A stretch of DNA of 64,000 nucleotides from Helichrysum umbraculigerum. Its lineage: Eukaryota > Streptophyta > Magnoliopsida > Asterales > Asteraceae. The notes beneath the pieces are model-generated. The model was not told the DNA's origin. It saw only the letters and a program-made list of their open reading frames with translations, and ran no database searches. This document shows positions 61,060 to 64,000 of the stretch, one piece after another. The stretch is from positions 239,896,750 to 239,960,749 of the forward strand of contig CATIUR010000001.1 in assembly GCA_949592205.1 (NCBI GenBank), read 5' to 3'. The stretch's first letter is position 1. Every line of letters begins with the position of its first letter. The translations under genes and the position numbers were made by a program.

Positions 61060-62131
61060 ATGGTTCAGAAATTATACACCATAAGGAAAAACGATCAATG
61101 GTTTGACTTGACCACAATATATGGTATAATTTTTGATTTTTCATGATACATTTGATTCAAAATTATCTATTTACAGCTTTTATGTGAAATGGTGTTCATG
61201 TTTAACGAAGGTTATTTTATTTTCAGCTTCTTATCCGTCTCAATTTTCAATCAAGCTACATCATGGTGGTGTATTTACAGATCCTCCAGGAAGGACATAT
61301 GTGAATGGTAAGATCACTTTCGTGGATGCAAATGACATTGATAGGTTTTCTGTTCTTGAACTAAATGATATAATGGAGGACTTAGGTTATGATGGACGTA
61401 GTATCATGTTTTACCACTTTCAAAGACCACAAACTATTCTAGATTATAGATTACAAGCTTTAGGGAGTGATCTAGATGTTCAAAACATGAGTTAGTATGT
61501 ATACGAACATAAGGAGATTAATGTGTATACTGAACATGCAAGTACCAGATTGCTGACTTATGTGAGTCCAAATCAATTAGGTAAGATAATGATACATGAA
61601 CTAGAAGATGATGTGCCACCAACTGTGCAAATGGAGAGAAATGTTAGTAAACCTAGAGCTAAGAAGCAACTGATGCTAGACTGGTTTAATGTAGAAAAGA
61701 TAATGAAGCAAGTGTGAGTAACAGTCAACCAGTTGTGACTCAGAGTCAACCAAATGTTAATGATACTCAACCTTGTAGTGGTGTTTAACAAAATATACCG
61801 GAATACCCTGTTGACCCAACTATATATGGTGAAGCATTTGACAGTGAATTTGATCCTTTTTTTGATTTTGATACAAATCCAAATGATAGCAGTCAACCAA
61901 ATGTGAATGATAAGTCTGGAAAGGATGTGGGGGTGACAATGATGATGATTTTATTGTTGATGAAGAGAACAACATAGAAGATGTTGAAGTAGACATGAGA
62001 GATTTTCACTTTAGTATTGATCATGATGTTGAATTCATGGGTAATGGTAGTAATACCATGCCTGAAACTGCAACAACTGAAGCACCTGTGGAATTAGATG
62101 TGTTGAACAATGATGACTTTGAAAGTGATTT
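61060..62131 (+). pseudogene. MULE transposase N-terminus with PB1-like domain, interrupted
   Basis: Exon 1 (61060-61123, MVQKLYTIRKNDQWFD) joins exon 2 at 61227 across a GT-AG intron in frame. It then reads FSIKLHHGGVFTDPPGRTYV, VDANDIDRFSVLELNDIM and LGYDGRSIMFYHF, the PB1-like N-terminal region seen in many plant MuDR-type proteins. A stop at 61493-61495 interrupts it, after which the frame resumes (YEHKEINVYTEHASTRLL). Further stops and frame changes follow through an acidic region (DDDFIVDEENNIEDVEVDM). The LTR at 62132 then cuts it off before any zinc-finger or catalytic region. It is a dead fragment. Confidence 0.75.
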
Positions 62132-63462
62132 TGTAACATCCTCACTTTGGGCCTACGAGAATTACGGTAAATTCTTATTTTATTTGTTATTTAACTATGT
62201 TATAAATAATGTATATTATTGGATAATTGAAATAAATAGTTCAATTAGTTAAATGACTTATTGTGAATAACAAACTATTACTTGTTTTAAATTATTTTAG
62301 TTATCGGTAAAATAAAATATTTGGTCTCGCAAATGGTTTCTAGGTTCCAGACAATAGATTTAGAAGGGGTATAATAATTAACTACCTAATATTGGGTCGG
62401 TTTTGTAGAGACCGACCTAACTCTTTCCACACTCACCAACTTGTTCATTTACCTTGCACTTTCACCTCCATCTACACTTAGAAATCAAAAGGAAAATCAA
62501 AGATTAAAGCATTGTGATCATCTTGAAGTTTTGATTTTGATTCATCAACTGGTTTTCATCATCAACATCTTGTTACCATCTCCATTGTAAGTTAGTTATG
62601 CCCTAATTGTATATAAATGCTTGAAATTGATTGATTTACGTTAAGAAATGGTGCATGTGTAGAATTTGATGCTTGATGATGTTCTTTGTTGATATTCCAT
62701 GCTTATTGATGATGTTTAAGGTCAAATTCTTGATAAAAATATGTATTGTATCTGATTTAAGTGAAATTGGGTTTTGAGTTCATGCATAAAGTGTTGCAGG
62801 TCTGAACCTCTGCTGTAAAACGTGGGAACGCGAACCAGCCCACTTGACCGGATCGCGTTACCATGTGAAAATTTGTCACAGTCCGAATTCTTCTTGGAAA
62901 CGCGATCCTAAAACCTTTGCCGGATCGCGTTAGTCAGTGTCATTTTGGGTTCAGTCGAGTTTACTCTTGGGAACGCGATCCTAACTCCTTGCCCGGATCG
63001 CGTTGTCAAGTACTTTTTGTCTCAGTTTAATTTTACTCTTCGAAACGCGATCCAGCCCCATAACCCGGATCGCGTTTGCAAGTGAAAAACAGAGTAACAG
63101 AATGTTTTGGTCAGTGGAACGCGATCCAGCTCACTCCTCCGCGGATCGCATTTGCATGTTTTAACTTGGCAAATTTGACAACTTATGACTTGTGCACTCA
63201 TGTTAATTACATAGTATTAGAAGTATATTAGGTGCTCTTATTTGACATTATATACATGATTAGATTGTAATAAACTTGATATGAGAATCTAACTCTGGTT
63301 TGGTTATGTTCTTAGATAAAGCGAAGACTCAATAAAATAAGATCTTTGAGTAGAGGTTGTGGTCGACAAGGGTGAGTGGATCTTGGACTTTCAGTCTAAA
63401 CTAGTTGTAACAACATGGTTACAATGGGTAAACTTGGTTTACTATTATACATTGATTGTGTC
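62132..63462 (+). repeat. 5' part of an LTR, interrupted by another LTR element
   Basis: Starts TGTAACATCCTCACTTTGGG inside the MULE pseudogene; the preceding five bases are GATTT. It shares TAGGTTCCAGACAATAG (62341-62357), a GGTCGGT/ACCGACC stem and a TTGTAAGT site (62585-62592) with the LTRs at 1717 and 23219. Five AACGCGATCC/GGATCGCGTT hairpins (62826-63151) follow. The sequence is broken at 63463 by a second LTR, so its 3' end is outside the window. Confidence 0.75.
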
Positions 63463-64000
63463 TGTGACACCCGTCAAATTAGGACTATTAATTAGGGCCT
63501 AATCAAGTGTAATACATGTAATTAGTTCTGTGTTAGGCTAATTGATGTATCGATTAATATATATTGTTGAATATATACAAGAATGCGATTTGATTAAATC
63601 GTACAAGTTTCAAATCGAATGTATTTCGGTTCAATTAATACGGTCGTTGGTGAACAATTTCATTAAATAACATAACATTATTTAACAACGCTATTATATC
63701 CCAAAATATTATTGTTATAATATTTCAATTCAAACTCGTATCGTACAAGTGACATTCTACGCGATTTAAATATTTAACGCGCAAACTAATTGAAACCAAG
63801 TTAAGTTATAAATTGTTATAACTCAATAATTAAGTATTTAATAAAATACTTCAACAAAAATACCGAGTAATTAATTATAATTTAAAACGTATACTTAAAC
63901 GAATAAAATAATTATTAGACGTTAAACGACCGGGAAAACGAACACCACACGGAGCGTGATTGCACGGAGCTAAAAAGTGGAGACCCACACCCCGGTGGGC
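63463..64000 (+). repeat. Start of an LTR related to the chromovirus, runs off the right edge
   Basis: Begins TGTGACACCCGTCAAATTAGG and follows the chromovirus LTR (TGTGACAACCGTCAATTTAGG) for the whole visible stretch, with many substitutions. It is therefore an older or different subfamily member. The five bases before it are GTGTC, the expected left target duplication. Confidence 0.8.

Overview
This is plant nuclear DNA: AT-rich, intron-containing, and full of Ty3/gypsy LTR retrotransposons and DNA-transposon debris. Element styles (chromoviral Ty3/gypsy of Tekay type, a PB1-like MULE protein) suggest a eudicot, perhaps an Asteraceae; that placement is inference. All calls are from reading the sequence; no alignment or database search was run.

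Layout. 1-3569: minus-strand Ty3/gypsy element (gag-protease running off the left edge, leader, 5' LTR). 3575-6274: intergenic, with a Helitron end and a fold-back MULE-like element. 6275-19331: the only intact host gene, a 12-exon minus-strand NO VEIN (NOV) orthologue of about 2610 aa, with an HSP90-like ATPase fold in the middle and the NOV C-terminal domain. A 292-bp MITE sits about 130 bp upstream of its start codon. 20044-20789: hAT-type element. 20996-30219: degraded minus-strand LTR elements, one LTR split by a MULE-like insertion (25177-29849) that carries a FAR1-like fragment and a 1-kb array of about 40 TCACATGTGA palindromes. 30220-33690: intergenic remnants, including a LINE reverse-transcriptase fragment.

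33691-43004: a complete, very young minus-strand element with 3129-bp LTRs that encodes only Gag (TR-GAG type). 43170-45440: solo LTR inside a MITE. 46914-59527: another solo LTR, split by a complete, extremely young Tekay-type chromovirus (47454-57364) with target duplication TGTTA, one in-frame stop in gag and a frameshift before the chromodomain. 61060-62131: MULE PB1-like pseudogene cut by an LTR (62132), itself cut by another LTR (63463) that runs off the right edge.

The strongest unexplained pattern is in the LTRs. Nearly every LTR holds an array of short GC-rich palindromes. Each family has its own sequence, but the layout is shared and the paired arms change together between units. 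Most LTRs also have a GTAAG splice-donor-like site upstream of the array. The Gag-only element and the chromovirus share LTR ends, primer site, about 270 bp of leader and the 3' polypurine region. They look like a non-autonomous/autonomous pair in which the Gag-only copy has the intact gag.
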